A stretch of 31,328 nucleotides of DNA from Heterotrichella gracilis (lineage: Eukaryota > Sar > Xanthophyceae > Tribonematales > Xanthonemataceae). The translations under genes were made by a program, and so were the position numbers. The stretch is from positions 1 to 31,328 of the forward strand of contig JAULBX010028205.1 in NCBI GenBank assembly GCA_032358255.1, in the 5' to 3' direction. The notes under the pieces are model-generated. The model searched no databases. It saw only the letters and a program-made list of their open reading frames with translations, and was not told where the DNA came from. This document shows, in pieces, positions 30,101-31,328 of the stretch (position 1 is the stretch's first letter; every line of letters starts with the position of its first letter).

Positions 30101-31041
30101 GCAAACGGGGTTTTGAGAATATGTGAGGAGTTGGCCATGCCTTTCGGGGTGTTTCATTGGTGTTGCTCTTGTGCGCTTTTTGGCATCCTCTCGCGTGACA
30201 TTTGGCATCCCCTTGATGTACTAACATCGCACCAAGCGAGGAGGTGGGAGTGAAGGCTTCCATGCGCGTGGGTGTGGGTGGTGGTGGGTGTGTGGGTGGT
30301 GGTGGTGGTATGTGGGTGGGTGTGGTGGCAGGGGGCTTGGGGGAGGTGGGCTGTCGGCCATCCACCGGTACACGAGTCACACCACCTAAGTACCCGAACC
30401 TGCACCCCAGGGTTGCCAATCCCTGGCAGCTGGCCCGGGAACCCTCCCCCAGGTTTCCCAATTTGCCCGGAAAACCCTGCCTCGGGGTTTTGCCCCGTCA
30501 GTATTGATCGCCTGTAGTCCACCAGCTGCTGCGCAACCACGTGCTGCTCAGACTTGGTCTGCTGGAGGACCTGCAGGATGTTGGAAAAAGGGGTTAGGGC
30601 TCAAGCATTTTCTTAGGGTTTGAAGGTGAGAAAATCACGTGCTGCGCAGACTTGTACTGCTGGAGGACCTGGTGGGTGAGCATAAGAAAAGTTAGGGGGT
30701 AGGGTTGATTGGTACTTTTAGGAGTTTGCAGCGCATCTGGTGCTGCAGCGCCATGTCACCCATTAAGAGAAGATGTTGCTTAGGGTTTATGACTTTAGGG
30801 TCTGGCAGGTTTAGCTTTAACCCTCAGCAACGCACCTGGTGCTGCAGCCCCAGGGCTTCCTCCAGGAAAGAGATGGCTGCCGTGGCAGGCATGTAGAGGG
30901 TTGTACCCTAGGGTTTAGGGTTTGACAACTTAGGGTTTTGCAGCGCACCTGTTGCTGCATGGCTAGTCCGCCCACCAGGAATGCGAGGGCTGCCACAGCA
31001 AAGATGGTGGAGGGTTTGGTGTTGCGCAGCGGGTGCCACAT
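27196..31041 (-). CDS. Membrane-anchored protein with five FDWxxYLxxNPDL repeats, eight exons
   Basis: Exons: 30949-31041 (ATG 31041), 30836-30907, 30400-30570, 29790-30090, 29192-29390, 28797-28989, 28372-28551 and 27196-27867 (TAG). Phases close for 626 aa. Residues 13-28 (IFAVAALAFLVGGLAM) are a membrane anchor. A Gln-rich coiled segment and a Gly/Pro-rich linker (GLPGIARLPGQLPKVPG; PVVTGPGIPAVTGPGVP) follow. Five repeats of about 40 aa run from about residue 216: FDWQAYLRLNPDL, FNFKEYLDLNPDL, FDWKEYLEVNPDL, FDWREYLEINPEL and FDWEAYLENNPDL. Each is followed by HYxxxGRxExRxY or a variant. Introns cut the repeats at different points. The tail is low-complexity with recurrent LVPV. Similar FDW/NPDL repeats occur in glycosyltransferase-associated proteins, so a surface or glycan role is an inference. 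Intron 1 would be only 41 bp, so exons 1-2 are less certain. Confidence 0.78.
27982..28027 (-). repeat. Copy of the last FDW-gene exon start with acceptor
   Basis: Forty-six bases match 27829-27874 (exon 8 start plus acceptor) with four differences, 153 bp away, within intron 7. On the minus strand it reads AYTDGVEVDEQGV against AYTDGVEVDERGV and keeps the gcgcag acceptor. Beyond this the copy diverges and loses the FDW motif. Similar AT-rich gattaggg... intron sequence accompanies both copies. Confidence 0.88.
29525..29601 (-). repeat. Copy of the first FDW-repeat exon start with acceptor
   Basis: About 77 bases align with 29322-29398, 203 bp away, at roughly 83 percent. The frame stays open and reads GLPSDFDWQTYLRLNPDL against GLPSDFDWQAYLRLNPDL; most changes are silent. 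The cccgcag acceptor is kept. The nearest GT donor (tca|gtaatt) would leave the wrong phase for the next exon, so it is more likely an unused copy than a cassette exon. Confidence 0.85.
30636..30672 (-). repeat. Copy of FDW-gene exon 3 start
   Basis: Thirty-seven bases match 30538-30574 with four differences, 98 bp upstream in the transcript, in intron 2. It reads VLQQYKSAQHV against VLQQTKSEQHV and retains an AG acceptor (cacccaccag). No matching donor is evident. Confidence 0.8.
30728..30753 (-). repeat. Copy of FDW-gene exon 2 end with dead donor
   Basis: ctgcagcaccag|atgcgctgc repeats the exon 2 junction (ctgcagcaccag|gtgcgttgc, 30826-30851), 98 bp away. The donor GT is AT here. The exon 1 junction (30939-30962, cagcaacag|gtgcgctgc) is a third member of the same family, so exons 1 and 2 themselves share a duplicated end. 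Confidence 0.75.
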
Positions 31042-31186
31042 GCTGGTGTGGTGGCCATGCCGGTGCGGGCAGGGGGTTGGGTCTGCAGGGGAGGGGTGAG
31101 GTGTGGGGTAAGGACGTGGATGGGGATGGGGAGAAGGATATGGGTATTTTTCTGGTGCTACAGCAATTGAAGCCTTTACAGGGAAT

Positions 31187-31300
31187 GCAGTGGTGGAGGG
31201 TTTGGTGTGGCGCAGGGGTGGCACATGCTGCGTGCCCACCCTGGGATGTGGTGGCCATGCCGGAGCAGGAAGGGGGTTGGGTCTGTAGATGGGGTGGAGG
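31187..31300 (-). repeat. Degenerate upstream copy of the FDW-gene first exon
   Basis: About 100 bases align with 31002-31100: shared words ggtggagggtttggtgt, gtggtggccatgccgg and agggggttgggtctg, with indels. In the copy the stretch matching HPLRNTKPSTIF reads PPLRHTKPSTTAF and the hydrophobic segment is gone. It lies 5' of the proposed start codon. Confidence 0.8.
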
Positions 31301-31328
31301 GTGAGTGTGGGTGCGCCCAATTTGGGGG

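Overview
The window looks like nuclear DNA of a green alga (Chlorophyta sensu lato; a prasinophyte-type genome is possible, but the species cannot be named from sequence alone). The reasons are: many GT-AG introns; GC-rich exons between C- or G-rich introns; interstitial TTTAGGG/CCCTAAA heptamers in introns and spacers; and a cyanobacterial-type protein kinase with an N-terminal presequence. No bacterial operon, tRNA, rRNA or CRISPR array was seen. All gene models were assembled by hand from splice signals and phase matching.

Layout. Bases 1-960 are a (GT)n microsatellite and three minisatellites. A 79-residue single-span membrane protein lies on the minus strand (1120-1796). A nine-exon gene on the plus strand (3075-7582) encodes a serine/threonine kinase with a C-terminal membrane hairpin; all its phases close and it predicts 639 residues. 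On the minus strand from 15163 to 8522 is a gene of about 14 exons with a SAP-like N-terminus, armadillo-like helices and a C-terminal MYND zinc finger; a truncated non-LTR retroelement with 12-bp target duplications sits in its second intron. A three-exon glycosyltransferase gene (17138-19414, minus, 409 residues) with signal peptide and DxD-type motif follows. Next to it is a partly decayed second copy of the first four exons of the SAP/MYND gene (22726-24590, minus). An LTR-retroelement-like gag fragment lies near 26100-26475. The right end holds an eight-exon minus-strand gene (27196-31041, 626 residues) for a membrane-anchored protein with five tandem repeats of the form FDWxxYLxxNPDL...HYxxxGRxExRxY.

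The most striking signal cuts across genes. Introns and flanks repeatedly contain degenerate tandem copies of the edge of the neighbouring exon together with its splice site and adjoining intron. The kinase gene has at least five such cases (copies of the P-loop exon end, the exon-3 end, the HRD exon start, the membrane exon start and the last exon start, the last in triplicate). The repeat-protein gene has at least five, and the MYND exon has one. Some copies are dead (splice AG lost, stop codon, catalytic Asp to Gly); others keep frame and splice site. In the duplicated SAP/MYND locus an exon fragment has instead been copied in inverted orientation, giving a 30-bp inverted repeat around the exon's donor site. 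Together these suggest introns here grow, and some exons arise, by short local duplication across exon-intron junctions.
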